The notes: generated from the letters alone by a model not told the origin. Positions 55,601-64,000 are shown, counted from the stretch's first letter. The stretch is DNA of 64,000 nucleotides from Parasphingorhabdus marina DSM 22363 (GCF_900128895.1 NZ_FSQW01000001.1:496001-560000); one strand, 5' to 3'. Numbers and translations: made by a program.

Positions 55601-58600
55601 CCCTGTGTGGTGACAGCGCCGGAACTGGTGATCGTGGCGTTGCCGCTATAGGCATAGACTTCAATTCCATCCGAATCCGCGCCAGCGGTGGAGATGGTAC
55701 CGGTCGTAGCCACCTTGACATAATTTCCATAGCTGGTCGCATAGATGGCGTTGGAATTGGCGCCCAGTGTCGCAATATTCACCGCCTCGACCGTCACCGC
55801 GCCATAGCCGTCGGCATTGATCCCGGTGGAGCTGATGCCTTCGGTCGTGATATTGCCATTGGCGGTAATCTCGATCGGACCGTCTCTTGTGGTGACGAGC
55901 AGGGCGGATGCAAAATTGCCTTCGGTTGCGACATTGTTGACTTCAACGACGGCATTCGCTGCCCCAGCCGCGATCACGCCCTGGGCAAAGTCGGCATCAG
56001 TCGCAACCGTACCGGTCGCCGTCACCGCCACTTCTCCTTCGGGCGCAAAGGCGAATATTCCGCCAGCAAAACCGAAAACTCCGGTATTGGTCGGAACTCC
56101 GGTCGCTTCCACATTGTTGACGTCGACAGTGACATTGCCGTTATAGCTGTCGGCCAGCACACCTGTCGCGCCTTCGCCGGACACCGCAATCGTGCCGCTT
56201 GATTCGACACTGACATCGCCGGCATAGCTTGTGGCCAAAATGCCCGAAGATCCGCTGGTGGTCGTGGTTACGTCCGCGACGCTGATTTCAATTTCGCCCG
56301 CATAGGTGCCGGCATTGACTCCATTGCTGTCCAGGCCCGTCGTCGAGATGGCGCCGGTTGCTGTAATGCGGATGGCGCCCGTATTGTTCTCCGCCTGGAC
56401 ACCGGCGGCATAGTCGCCTGTCGTCGAGATCGCCGCGACGTTGACGATGATATCGCCGGTCAGGTTTTCGGCTTCGACCCCGTCCGACTCTTCGCCTTCG
56501 GTCGATATCAGGCCGGTTGCGGTTACCGTCACTGTCCCGGAATCGCTGCTGGCATCGACGCCTTCGGAATCAAAACCTTTGGTGGTGATGCCTGCCACCG
56601 ACACGCTGACGGCGCCGGACGTGCTCTGCGCATCGACGCCCTCTGAAGCGGCTCCACTGGTGGAAATCGCGCCGGAAGATTCGACCCGGATATCGCCATT
56701 TACGTTGGCTGCGGAAATACCGATGGCATTGTTGCCGGTTGTTGTCACTGCGGACACCGCAACGGTGACATCGCCCTCGCCATCCGCCTGCGCGGCCACG
56801 CCAGCGCCGCCGGCAGCGGAAATGCGGCCATTGGCCGTGGTGCCGCCAATATTGACGTCACCGCCCGCACCGCCGGTCGCATCAGCGAGGATGCCGGAGC
56901 CGTTGCCGCCCGAAATACCGCCGATCAGGCCGGTTCCCTGGATCGATATCGCGCCGCCGCCGGAAGTGACATCAATTCCGCTGGCGTTAAACCCGTTGAC
57001 GGTCCCGACACCGCTGATGGTGATCGCATCGCCTGTGGAGGTCGCATCTATGGCGTTGCCCATGTTTCCGGTGATGCTTTCCAGTCCGGCAATCATGATT
57101 TCGCCGCCATCCGAATCCATGTGGACGCCCTGGTCCTGGCCGCTGATGGTGCTGCCGGACAGTCCTTGCAAAACCAGATCCCCGCCCACAGAGGAAGCGG
57201 CAACGCCAGCCGCGCTGCCGCCGTCGATCGCGGCGCCGGCGCTTATGGTGATTTCGGTGGTCCCGATTGTCGTATAGGTTTGAATGCCGTTATTGCCGGC
57301 ATAGACACTTCCGGCTGCCACATAGACATTGCCCATGCCCAGATTGCGTGCCGCAATGCCGTCCAGACCCCCGCTCCGGACAAGACCGCTGCTCGTATCG
57401 ATCGTGATCGTGCCAGTACCCGCGCTGATTTCCGCGTTGATGCCGTGGTCGCTGCCCGACACATTGCCGATCGCCGTCACACCGCCAATATTGATGTCAC
57501 CGCCGCTGCTGGTTGCCTGGATTCCCGAGCCGTCGCCGCCGCCCACCAGACCTTCGGTTCCCACGCCAACATTCTGGATGGAGATATTGCCGGCGTCGGC
57601 ATTGGCCAGGATCCCGAACCCGGTCGCTCCGGTGGTCGTCGCTGCGCCATAGCCGATGATATTGGTGATGTTGGCAATAGTGATGTCGCCGCCGGAAGAT
57701 GCGGCATCGATCCCGCTGCCGCCATTGCCGGTCACGCTGTCGAGATTTCGGACGACAATATCCGCACCCAAAGTCCGCGTGGTGATGCCGTCGGTATTGC
57801 CCGTGACGGATCCTGAGCTGCCCTGAATCGTGATATCCGCATCGGATCCGGTTGAAATTGCCGATATCCCGGCAGCCGCCAAGCTGGTCACATCGGCCGT
57901 AGAGGTCAGTGTGATGACCGTGGTTCCGGACGCAGCGCTGGTCATGATCGCCGCGGCGCCGCGCCCATAGACGTCGTCCACGGTGAGAGCGAGGTCTCCC
58001 GCACCGGAATCACTCGCATTGATGCCGAAAGATCCGCCCGTCACTGTTCCGGCCGAGCTGTCGATCGTCACGCCGCCGCCGCGGCTGCTTGCGGTCACAC
58101 CGGCCCCAAAGGTGCTGCTCGTGACATCGGCGGTGGTGATCGACACGCCGCGCTGAGATAGGGATTGGACCCATATGCCGGCTGTGCTGCCGGTCACGGA
58201 TCCCTCCGAACTGTCGATCATGATACTGCCGATCCGTGTGGTGGCGCGAATGCCCCAGACGGCTCCGGTCACATCGCCGATCGCAGTGGTGCCGCCGATA
58301 TCAATATTACCATCGCTGGCGGTTCCGCTGGTTCCGGCCGCATAGGCCAGTATTCCGGCCCCGCCGACGCCGGTGATGCCACCGACGAGGCCGCTGCCCT
58401 GCACCGAAATGCTGCCGCTATCGCTATAGGCGACAATGCCGTGGCGCGCGGCACCCCGAATGGTATCGATATCGGAGACGCTGATGGCACCGCCGGAAGA
58501 ACTCAGATCGAGCCCGTCGCCCGCCTGGCCGGTCACGCTGTCGAGATTGTTGACCACAATGTCGGCCCCCGCCGTCGTGATCTTGATTCCGTCGGTTGCG

Positions 58601-61600
58601 CCGACAATTTCGCCAGAAGAGCCCTGCACGGTAATATTGGCGTCCGACTGGGCGCTGCTCGCCAAAATCCCCTCCGCGCCCTTGCCGGTGACATCATCAA
58701 CCGTAATCGTGACATCGCCGGAGCCGAGGTGACTGGCCTCAATCCCGACTGTATTCCCGGTGACGGTCCCGGCGGCGCTGTCAATCTGCAGCGTCGTTGT
58801 TGCGGAACCGGTAGTGGCACGCACGCCGGCGTAGAGGTCACCGGTTGCGTTCGCGACAGTGATCGATGTGGCACCGCTGCCCAGATTGCGTGCCCAAATA
58901 GCGAATTCCCCACCGGTGACCGCGCCGGCGCTGCTGTCGATGGTGAGATTGGTGCCCTCGGCAAAAGCGTAAATGCCATAGGCAGCATCGCCTTTCACGG
59001 CGGCGGATGTGATGGATACCGCTCCGGCCCCCAGATTCTGAGCCAGGATGCCCGTATCACCGCCAGCAACGGTGCCCGAAGAGCTGTCAATGATGATGTC
59101 GCCGCTGACTGCGGTATCGGCTGCATAGGCTGTGATACCATATTTTTCACCGGTGACATTGCCGACCGCGGTCACGGAGCCGATCAGAATGGATCCTCCG
59201 TCATTGGCACGAGCGCTGATCCCGTCATCAAAAACGCCCGTGCCGGTCACCCCGCCGACCAGTCCGACAGCCTGGATCGAAATGTCGCCGCCGGAGCTTT
59301 CGGCCTGGATGCCGTTGCCGCCAGTTCCAACGATCGTGCCGATATTGCTGATCGTGATCGCCCCGCTGCCGGATGAGGTGTCGATACCATCGCCGGCCTG
59401 GCCGGTGACGCTGTCGAGACTGGTGATCTGGATATTGCCGCCCATAGTGAGCGAATTAATGCCATCCAGCGCGCCGGTGATTGTGCCGGACGAGCCTTGC
59501 ACCGTGATGGCTCCGGTGGTTGCGCGGCTGTCGATGCCGTGGCCGGTTGTGCCCTGCACATCGGTATCGGACCCGATGGTGATTTCTGTCGCGCCGGTCG
59601 TGGCATCGCTGTCAATACCGATCGCGCCGGAAACACTGTCGCCAGACAGGTTGATGTCGATCGTGCCGGATGTTGTGACCTCGGCCACAACCGCGTCCGC
59701 GCCGGACCCTGTGGCCACAATGTCACCGGTCGAGGTGATGGAAATGTCACCTGTACTGGTCTGCAAGTTGATTCCATCGGAATCGGCCTTTGAGCTATCC
59801 GTACCGGTACGGATGTTGCCGCTCACCTCGACCGCAATATCGCCGGTGCTTGTCTGCGCCAGGATCGCATCGCCGCGGCCGTAATTGTCCCCCCGGGTGG
59901 TGATGTCGCCATAGGCGGTAACCGCAATGTCGCCGCCATTGTCATTCCGGACATCGATCCCGGCAGAGATGACACTGCCGCTGGTGATATCGTCATTGAC
60001 GGTGACCGTGGTCGTGGTGCCCGCGTCGTTGCTGATTTCGATCGCGCTGTAAAACCGGCTCTGGACCCCGCCCGTTTCCAGTGTCACAGAACCGCCATTG
60101 CTGTTGTCGATCTCAATTCCGGTGAGGCCAGCATAGGTTGTTCCCGAAACGGCTACGGAAACGGCGCCAGCGCCTTCATTGTTGACCGATACCCCGGATA
60201 TTTCGCCCGAGACATCGCCGTCGGCGACGATGGCTACGCTACCCGACCCGTTCGTCCGTGCGTAGATACCGTCATATATCCCGGCAACGTCACCGATGGC
60301 GTCCTCGGTGCCGATAGCAATATCACCCCCGGTGCCGCCGCGGGCGTCAGCAGAAATGCCGTGGCCGCCGGTGCCCTCAATTCCGCCAGTAAAACCGCTG
60401 CCCTGGATGGAAATATCGCCGCCATCGCTGTCAGCCAGAACGCCGTGACCACCGGTGCCCAGGATCGTGCCGATATTGCTGATGGTGATCGCCCCGCCGG
60501 CCGAGGCCAGATCCAGCCCGTCGCCGGCATTGCCGGTCACGCTGTCGAGATTTCTGATCGCGATTTCGTCACCGGCAGTTCGCACATAGATGCCGTCGGC
60601 CGCCCCCTCGATAACGCCGGAGGACCCCTGGACCGTGATGCTGGACGTGCCCTGCGTCGTGACGGCGTGAATGGCTGCATCGGCATATCCGGTCACGTCA
60701 TTGACGGTGATGATCACATCGCCGCTGCCATTATGGGCCGCATGGATGCCTCTGGTCGATCCGCGCACCTCGCCCGCGCTGGAATCAATGGTCAAAGATG
60801 TGCTGGTGGCAGCATTTTGGACAGTGATGCCATAGCCGGACAATCCGGTGACATCCCCGGTAACAACCGAAAGCGCTCCCGATCCTTCGTTCGATACGGA
60901 GACCCCAGCATCGCCACCTTTCACATAGCCGGCCACCGTGTTGATCGAGATCCCGGTGACGTTCTCCTCGCCATAGGCATCCAGTCCGTGCCCATTGGAA
61001 CTCGTCACATTCGCAGTCGTGACGGAAATGTTTCCGGTGCCGCTGTGATTGACATCGACACCGACATCTTCACCCGTAACCGAACCGGCTCTCGCGTTGA
61101 CCGTGATGTCTCCGATGCCGCTATTTGATGCATATATGCCGTAGGTGCTGCCCTTGATATTGCCCACGGCCGCGACACCGCCAATATCGATCGAAGCCGC
61201 ACCCAGTGTATTGGTGTCGGCATATATTCCCGCGCCGTCTCCCCCCTCAACCAGATTGCCGGTCCCGACACCCACATTCTGGATGGAGATATTTCCACCG
61301 CTGCTGTCTATGGCGATTCCGTTTCCGGGGGTTGTGGTGATGCTGTCACCGCCGACATTTGTGATATTGGTGATGGTCACATCACCGCCCGCCGATTCAA
61401 TGTCGATACCGTCGCCAGCCTGACCGGTCACGCTGTAAAAATTGTCGACCACAATATCGGCCCCGACCGTCGTGATCTTGATTCCGTCTGTCGCCCCCTC
61501 GACATCGCCGGAGGAGCCCTTCACGGTGATGTCGGCTGTCGACTGGGCGCCGCTCGCCAATATCCCCTGCGCGCCCTCGCCAGTGACATCATCGACCGTG

Positions 61601-64000
61601 ATCGTGACATCGCCGGAGCCGAGGTGACTGGCCTCAATCCCAATCGTGCTCCCGGTCACGGTCCCGGCGCTGCTGTCAATCTCCAGCGTGGTCGCCGTGG
61701 AAGCGGTATAGGCCGAAATGCCGACATATTCGTAGCTGGTTGTGTCCGCGGCAGTGATCGATGTGGCGCCGCTGCCCAGATTGCGCGCATAAATACCGAA
61801 TTGCCCACCGGTGACCGCGCCGGCGCTGCTGTCGATGCTGAGGTTGGTGCCCGCGGCATAGGCGTAGATGCCATAAACGTCATCGCCGTTCACGGCGGCG
61901 GATGTGATGGATACCGCCCCGGCACCCGCATTCTGGACATGGATGCCAATGTCTTCGCCAGTGACTGTGCCCGAAGAGCTGTCGATGGTGATATCGCCGC
62001 CGCCCAGCGCTACCCGGGCATCGATGCCATAGGCATCGCCCGTGACATTGCCGATTGCCGTCGTTCCGCCAATATCGATGGAACCGGTCCCGGCATAGGC
62101 GCTGATCCCGTCATCAGTATCGCCCGTCCCGGTCACCCCGCCAACCAGCCCGACACCCTGGATCGAGATATCGCCGTCGTCACTGTCGGCGAGAATGCCG
62201 TTGCCGCCGGTGCCCAGGATCGTGCCGATATCGCTGATCGTGATCGCCCCGCCGCCGGATGAAGCATCGATACCATCGCCCGCCTCGCCGGTCACGCTGT
62301 CGAGATTGTCGACCACAATGTCGGCACCGCTGGTCGAGATGTTGATTCCGTCGGTTGCGCCGGTAATCTCGCCCGACGAGCCCTGCACGGTGATGTCGGC
62401 GGTCGACTGGGTGCTGCTGGCCGATATCCCCTCGGCGCCATAACCGGTCACGTCATTGACGGTGATGACGGTCGCTCCGCTGCCGAAATTGTCCGCATTG
62501 ATGCCGGTCCGCGTGCCCTTGACGATGCCGGCACTGGTATCGATGATCAGCCGCCCGTCGCTGGAGGCGTTGGCCGCGCGTATGGCGTCGGCGTTCGCGC
62601 CGGTGCTGGTGACATTGGCGGTGGTGACCGACAGGTCGCCCGTGCCGCTATTCGTCGCGGCAATCCCGGCCCTGCCGCCGGTGACCGTGCCCGCACTGGT
62701 GTCGATGGAAAGCGACGCCCCACTATGGCCCACAAATACACCATATCCCGTGGTACCGGTCACGCCGGCCGTGGTGATGCTGGTTGCGCCAGTGCCGTTG
62801 TTGAGCACCTGAACACCGTCCGTCCCGCCGGCGACGGAGCCGGCGCTGCTGTCGATGGTCAGTGCGCCGCCATCGGCTTCGACATAGGCTTCGATACCGT
62901 GCCGGCCGCCCGTAATATCACCGATCGCGGTGGTCCCACCGATATCGATGGAGCCGGTCCCGGAAGAGACGTAAATCCCGTCATAAGCCGTCCCCGTCCC
63001 GGTCACGCCGCCGTTCAGACCAACGCCCTGGATCGAGACATTGCCATTGTCGCTGATGGCGCGGATGCCGTGGCCATCCGTACCGGTGATCTTGTCGATA
63101 TTGCTGATCAGGATATTGCCGCCATCGGAATCCGCGTCGATCCCGTCGCCGGCCTCACCGGTGATCGAGTCAAGATTCTGCACGGTAAGCACGCCGCCGC
63201 CGGTTCGCATGTACACGCCGTCCGTCGCGCCGGTGATTTCGCCGGATGACCCCTGGACCGTGATCGCGCCGCCGGTCGACTGCGCGTCGATACCAGCACC
63301 GCCATCCCCTTCGACTTCTGCCGTCGAAGTCAGCGTGATTTCCGTCGCGCCGGTCTGCGCAATCGCCCTGATACCGGCCTGACCGCCGGCGACATCGTCG
63401 ACCTTTATCGTGACGTGCCCTTCATCGTCATCGAGCTGCTCCACGAACAGGCCGTCGACAGAACCGGTCAGCGTGCCGGCGGAGCTATCGATATAGATGG
63501 AGCCATTGCCGTCGTCGCTCTGGTGAATCCGAATGGCGTGACCGCTCGCACCAGTAACATCGGCGGTCGTGATGATGACCGAGCCATTTTGAGTCTTGTC
63601 GACATAAATCCCGTCCGTGGCGCCCTGCACGGTACCGGTCGTCGTCACTGTCACGTCCGATTCGGAACTGTCAGATTGCACCAGGATGGCTTCTTTGCCG
63701 CCGGCAAGCACGGTGACGTCATGCGCGGTAATCGAAACGTCGCCATTACCATATTGCCTGGCATCGATTCCGCGGTAGCCGCCGGTCACGGCACCCGCGC
63801 TTGTATTGATCGTTATATCGCCAGCGCTAATGTCATTGATCGCAATGATTCCGTTACGGCTGGCCGTGACATTGCCGATCGCGCCGATCACCGCACCGGT
63901 CGCGCTGTCGGTTTCGCCGCCGATACTGATCTCACCGGCGTAGGCATATACGTTGATCCCGTCGCCGTCCCGGCCCTCAACCAGATTGCCGTCCCCGACG
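49669..64000 (-). CDS. Giant autotransporter adhesin, 5' end beyond the window
   Basis: The frame stays open to the right edge with the same repeat style, so at least 4,776 residues are encoded and the start is not visible. The passenger is a Gly/Thr/Ser/Asp-rich beta-helix of stacked rungs such as IDSSAGTVTGGTDGI, NLDSVTGQAGDGID and ISIQGVGLVGG. Near its end an RTX-like stretch GSGDDRLDLDGN...LLGGEGNDIL occurs, then an autochaperone-like part (NSGTVGINATGAG). The last 280 residues (49672-50511) are a beta-barrel translocator ending in Phe. I noticed no cysteine. It would be a type Va secreted surface protein, probably an adhesin. Stop at 49669-49671. Confidence 0.92.
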   Translation of the reverse strand, partial: VGDGNLVEGRDGDGINVYAYAGEISIGGETDSATGAVIGAIGNVTASRNGIIAINDISAGDITINTSAGAVTGGYRGIDARQYGNGDVSITAHDVTVLAGGKEAILVQSDSSESDVTVTTTGTVQGATDGIYVDKTQNGSVIITTADVTGASGHAIRIHQSDDGNGSIYIDSSAGTLTGSVDGLFVEQLDDDEGHVTIKVDDVAGGQAGIRAIAQTGATEITLTSTAEVEGDGGAGIDAQSTGGAITVQGSSGEITGATDGVYMRTGGGVLTVQNLDSITGEAGDGIDADSDGGNILISNIDKITGTDGHGIRAISDNGNVSIQGVGLNGGVTGTGTAYDGIYVSSGTGSIDIGGTTAIGDITGGRHGIEAYVEADGGALTIDSSAGSVAGGTDGVQVLNNGTGATSITTAGVTGTTGYGVFVGHSGASLSIDTSAGTVTGGRAGIAATNSGTGDLSVTTANVTSTGANADAIRAANASSDGRLIIDTSAGIVKGTRTGINADNFGSGATVITVNDVTGYGAEGISASSTQSTADITVQGSSGEITGATDGINISTSGADIVVDNLDSVTGEAGDGIDASSGGGAITISDIGTILGTGGNGILADSDDGDISIQGVGLVGGVTGTGDTDDGISAYAGTGSIDIGGTTAIGNVTGDAYGIDARVALGGGDITIDSSSGTVTGEDIGIHVQNAGAGAVSITSAAVNGDDVYGIYAYAAGTNLSIDSSAGAVTGGQFGIYARNLGSGATSITAADTTSYEYVGISAYTASTATTLEIDSSAGTVTGSTIGIEASHLGSGDVTITVDDVTGEGAQGILASGAQSTADITVKGSSGDVEGATDGIKITTVGADIVVDNFYSVTGQAGDGIDIESAGGDVTITNITNVGGDSITTTPGNGIAIDSSGGNISIQNVGVGTGNLVEGGDGAGIYADTNTLGAASIDIGGVAAVGNIKGSTYGIYASNSGIGDITVNARAGSVTGEDVGVDVNHSGTGNISVTTANVTSSNGHGLDAYGEENVTGISINTVAGYVKGGDAGVSVSNEGSGALSVVTGDVTGLSGYGITVQNAATSTSLTIDSSAGEVRGSTRGIHAAHNGSGDVIITVNDVTGYADAAIHAVTTQGTSSITVQGSSGVIEGAADGIYVRTAGDEIAIRNLDSVTGNAGDGLDLASAGGAITISNIGTILGTGGHGVLADSDGGDISIQGSGFTGGIEGTGGHGISADARGGTGGDIAIGTEDAIGDVAGIYDGIYARTNGSGSVAIVADGDVSGEISGVSVNNEGAGAVSVAVSGTTYAGLTGIEIDNSNGGSVTLETGGVQSRFYSAIEISNDAGTTTTVTVNDDITSGSVISAGIDVRNDNGGDIAVTAYGDITTRGDNYGRGDAILAQTSTGDIAVEVSGNIRTGTDSSKADSDGINLQTSTGDISITSTGDIVATGSGADAVVAEVTTSGTIDINLSGDSVSGAIGIDSDATTGATEITIGSDTDVQGTTGHGIDSRATTGAITVQGSSGTITGALDGINSLTMGGNIQITSLDSVTGQAGDGIDTSSGSGAITISNIGTIVGTGGNGIQAESSGGDISIQAVGLVGGVTGTGVFDDGISARANDGGSILIGSVTAVGNVTGEKYGITAYAADTAVSGDIIIDSSSGTVAGGDTGILAQNLGAGAVSITSAAVKGDAAYGIYAFAEGTNLTIDSSAGAVTGGEFAIWARNLGSGATSITVANATGDLYAGVRATTGSATTTLQIDSAAGTVTGNTVGIEASHLGSGDVTITVDDVTGKGAEGILASSAQSDANITVQGSSGEIVGATDGIKITTAGADIVVNNLDSVTGQAGDGLDLSSSGGAISVSDIDTIRGAARHGIVAYSDSGSISVQGSGLVGGITGVGGAGILAYAAGTSGTASDGNIDIGGTTAIGDVTGAVWGIRATTRIGSIMIDSSEGSVTGSTAGIWVQSLSQRGVSITTADVTSSTFGAGVTASSRGGGVTIDSSAGTVTGGSFGINASDSGAGDLALTVDDVYGRGAAAIMTSAASGTTVITLTSTADVTSLAAAGISAISTGSDADITIQGSSGSVTGNTDGITTRTLGADIVVRNLDSVTGNGGSGIDAASSGGDITIANITNIIGYGAATTTGATGFGILANADAGNISIQNVGVGTEGLVGGGDGSGIQATSSGGDINIGGVTAIGNVSGSDHGINAEISAGTGTITIDTSSGLVRSGGLDGIAARNLGMGNVYVAAGSVYAGNNGIQTYTTIGTTEITISAGAAIDGGSAAGVAASSVGGDLVLQGLSGSTISGQDQGVHMDSDGGEIMIAGLESITGNMGNAIDATSTGDAITISGVGTVNGFNASGIDVTSGGGAISIQGTGLIGGISGGNGSGILADATGGAGGDVNIGGTTANGRISAAGGAGVAAQADGEGDVTVAVSAVTTTGNNAIGISAANVNGDIRVESSGAISTSGAASEGVDAQSTSGAVSVSVAGITTKGFDSEGVDASSDSGTVTVTATGLISTEGEESDGVEAENLTGDIIVNVAAISTTGDYAAGVQAENNTGAIRITATGAISTTGLDSNGVNAGTYAGEIEISVADVTTTTSGSSGILATSYAGDVSVESSGTIAVSGEGATGVLADSYNGNVTVDVNNVEATGVPTNTGVFGFAGGIFAFAPEGEVAVTATGTVATDADFAQGVIAAGAANAVVEVNNVATEGNFASALLVTTRDGPIEITANGNITTEGISSTGINADGYGAVTVEAVNIATLGANSNAIYATSYGNYVKVATTGTISTAGADSDGIEVYAYSGNATITSSGAVTTQGNGSDAILVVSVDGNIDITSTGPVSTAGTAATGIYAGTGDAGTIDLTIDDVTATNSTAVLTRAQNGRMLITLRSTADVTGGTGAGIDAASSGSYGDIIIQGSSGNVTGGTDGIRTLTRGADITVQDLDSVIGNGGSGLDLTSNGGDITISNIGTIYGQRAIDSAGIRALSDGGTISIQGSGLVGGIGSANMQGIYVRSGTGDIHIGDETALGDIAGFGFGIDAQNAVGGGAIIIDTSGGTTGSDTTGIYAINRGTGVLDITAADIAASSLDGIDARHLGTGAIRITTENIIAGFDGISVSGGVSSGAITVDTSAGTVLGGQTNTVGSGGSGIVVTGNGTGEISVTTADVTTNGFAGIAITSNGGASPVVVDSTAGAVSGRFGIIVTQRIDEAVTITTGDVTGTYADGIAVELTGNGDNSSDTIVDSRAGSVTAAGTGISVNSQGTGKVEVRSDDVTGNVGIVVTAAEGTTDITLTSTALVRGTDGPGIVAMSTGRYADIAITGSSGDVIGASDGMYSRTAGADISVTNLTSVTGQAGDGIDAASAGGAISITNIDTIAGTGGTGLLADSDGGAISVQGVGRTDGVTGTAGAGIFADASGGAGGSIAIGTDLAVGNVSGATEGIRAVTDGSGSIAIDTSTGSVSGDSQGISTRVAGTGNTTITTADVSGGDFDGIYAYVASTATGLTIDTSAGTVTGGDVDGRGITALNFGAGATAITAADVTGYAGDGIFALGNGSTLTVDSSAGTVTGADQGIEVSSSGTGPVQITVGDVTGQGAEAIRAVSTQATANISIQGPSADIVGATDGIYSRTAGADISVSNMASVIGQAGSGLDLDTTDGGASGAAITVSNITGAIEGRNAVDADGIHARSGTGDITIRNIGSITGANDGLDLATTGGAITVNAIGSVTGQTGDALHLVSSGGSITVTEIGTINGYGNGIFADAGSGSISIQDVGLVGGITASNGAGIAAYADNGGSINIGTSGAIGLINGTTYGVTGGTNGGGNIIIDVRDFPVTGANGVAAENVGTGYTAIFTAAVTGTAGNGIEATNNGTTLAINAFGAVAGANDGIRAANNGTGTTAITTAAVTGTAGTGVHAHGSAASSGLTINSLSGAVSGYTNGMEVYHAGSGALRLDSANVTGATQTGISATAASNSDGLFIDTTDGTVTGATHGIIADNQGTGATVIESANVSGTAGDGLTVLHSGTSLTIDTTGSVSGANGGISATNNGSGITRISATGTVTGTAGNGIAVTGGGTGSAVTLNTAAAVAGGENGIFVDAGTGDLTLEIGGDVTGGENGIHTYAENGTRLTLAVGQTISGDDFGVATMTRTGSSMSNDVLVVAGTVNGDIGTFEGDDSVSIAATGTVSGEIALGSGDDRLDLDGNAFVSLLGGEGNDILNFNATGTLISSGGTGADNVAGFEIYNFNNGGYRLAGSHTGLMETSFNAGENIWLGALDSTRVTISSGAVVQVAQGASLTGNLVNSGTVGINATGAGAFNITGDFTQGADAILALNVVNTANFDQLVVSGNVVLDGTLALTQTAFGSGELRLIDGGTALDGVFANVTGLGGALVSQEIVYDSDNFDVLLVSTINEIGTTGLVDGDDISVATDISSGLSDGTLNADLESLVLGIGLIDSVPVLENALRELRPEVSVAGLEVFRSSQNLFLDRLAAGSVTAPTQPVETAALDGRLYAPVPKSGGKHIWGNVQYVRHVQDGTLSNPDYAADSFELAAGVSGIELGDVTFGFALGYSDIDTKEQLAAPDRSQIEVFRAGAIASAPMNTSGKGLNAHVDGMLSFAAGTNTVNMNVAIPAVGYAAAQSGEGDIHYIGAGLRVTLDGFGDKDWLVKPHLMVAWDNVYQGSMTIGEGATALVTGKGDFDRTTFGYGLSMNHQWTGKTRLHASLTGYHFVGDTQIGFGSSFANNSAATSFVTTGEDVRHQYVVESGVEHDFGRGWSLSADAFAEFGDLQAYGGMFKLTKRF
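58500..59560 (-). repeat. Copy 1 of a roughly 1-kb internal duplication in the passenger
   Basis: Tracts such as GCCGAGGTGACTGGCCTCAA (58716) and CACGGCGGCGGATGTGATGG (58996) recur at 61616 and 61892, with the order of rungs conserved over about 1 kb at an offset of about 2.9 kb. Identity by eye is far above that of the other repeat units. Confidence 0.75.
61380..62450 (-). repeat. Copy 2 of the internal duplication
   Basis: This matches 58500-59560 in rung order: NLGSGATSIT, VTGxTxGIEASHLGSGDVTI, VTGxGAxGILAS, then the QGSSG block. Substitutions are mainly scattered, with a few small length differences that shift the offset from about 2,900 to 2,885 bases. Confidence 0.75.

Larger units (their letters stand above)
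51500..64000 (-). repeat. Beta-helix repeat array of the autotransporter passenger
   Basis: Rungs of about 20-25 residues are arranged in a longer cycle of about 290 residues (roughly 870 bases), marked by QGSSG-x-x-x-GATDG-type blocks. I count about eleven such blocks in the window. A stretch between about 55.4 and 56.8 kb has a different, shorter cycle (ISTTGxxSxGVxA type). The repeats continue to the right edge. Confidence 0.85.

Noticed and set aside
63889-63891. GTG at 63891 as the start of the autotransporter
   Set aside because: The frame continues to the window edge with the same repeat style (GGETDSATGAVIG and further), so the true start is outside.
51500-64000. Regular repeats that at first glance could be a CRISPR array
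   Set aside because: The repeats are coding, imperfect, lack spacers of constant length, and translate into beta-helix rungs in a single open frame.

Overview
The window looks like chromosome of an alphaproteobacterium of the order Sphingomonadales, by eye about 60 % GC. The clues are the sucC-etfB-etfA arrangement, a DUF4167 protein, a DUF885 lipoprotein, a SUF operon headed by an Rrf2 regulator, intergenic palindromic repeats of the GTCATTCCCGCG type, and many short-chain dehydrogenases and P450s. The genus cannot be fixed from the sequence alone.

Layout. 1-2.8 kb: a catabolic block on the plus strand (SnoaL-like protein, antibiotic-biosynthesis-type monooxygenase, cytochrome P450, SDR). 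2.9-8.7 kb: lipoprotein, DUF1330 protein, GNAT, a tiny membrane protein with a leaderless promoter, RarD, PyrC, YgfZ, DUF4167. 8.9-12.3 kb: a translation block on the minus strand (hisS, prfA, prmC) with a nested palindromic repeat between hisS and prfA. 12.5-19.9 kb: M61 peptidase, inorganic pyrophosphatase, GNAT, serine hydrolase, then sucC and etfBA, the latter behind a palindromic operator set in the promoter spacer. 19.9-21.2 kb: a lower-GC patch with one orphan lipoprotein gene. 21.5-23.3 kb: two tRNA-like bodies and a further hairpin packed end to end without spacers, a strongly structured leader, a slipin (SPFH/band 7) gene and an intrinsic terminator. 23.3-27.5 kb: JmjC-like oxygenase, two TonB-C-like secreted proteins and a second P450. 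27.5-34.5 kb: a tightly overlapping SUF iron-sulfur operon (rrf2, sufB, small membrane ORF, sufC, small secreted ORF, sufD, sufS, sufT-like, GNAT, sufA). 34.6-42.1 kb: AraC-type regulator, DUF885 lipoprotein, acetyl-CoA synthetase, TauD-type dioxygenase, FAD oxidoreductase. 42.2-45.9 kb: a DUF3604 / PpiC-like / HupE module. 45.9-49.5 kb: ECF sigma factor with a small membrane partner, two SDRs and an NmrA-like protein. 49.7-64 kb: one giant autotransporter gene on the minus strand whose 5' end lies beyond the right edge.

Two things stand out. First, the region upstream of the slipin gene holds a tRNA-Asn-like body with intact D, anticodon and T arms but a mostly unpaired outer acceptor stem, directly abutted by another tRNA-like body with a UCA anticodon and by a hairpin with a Met-type anticodon loop. 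Slipins and tRNA-like RNAs both occur in bacterial RNA-repair (Rtc/Ro60) operons, so this could be a reduced or novel relative; no rtcB, rtcR or rsr lies in the window. Second, a palindromic intergenic repeat sits inside the reading frame at the 5' end of sufS. Because no start codon follows the repeat, the enzyme must carry about 25 repeat-encoded residues at its N-terminus. The modules of another repeat family appear nested at 10.8 kb but side by side at 32.3 kb.

All functional calls are by reading motifs and family resemblance; no searches were run.
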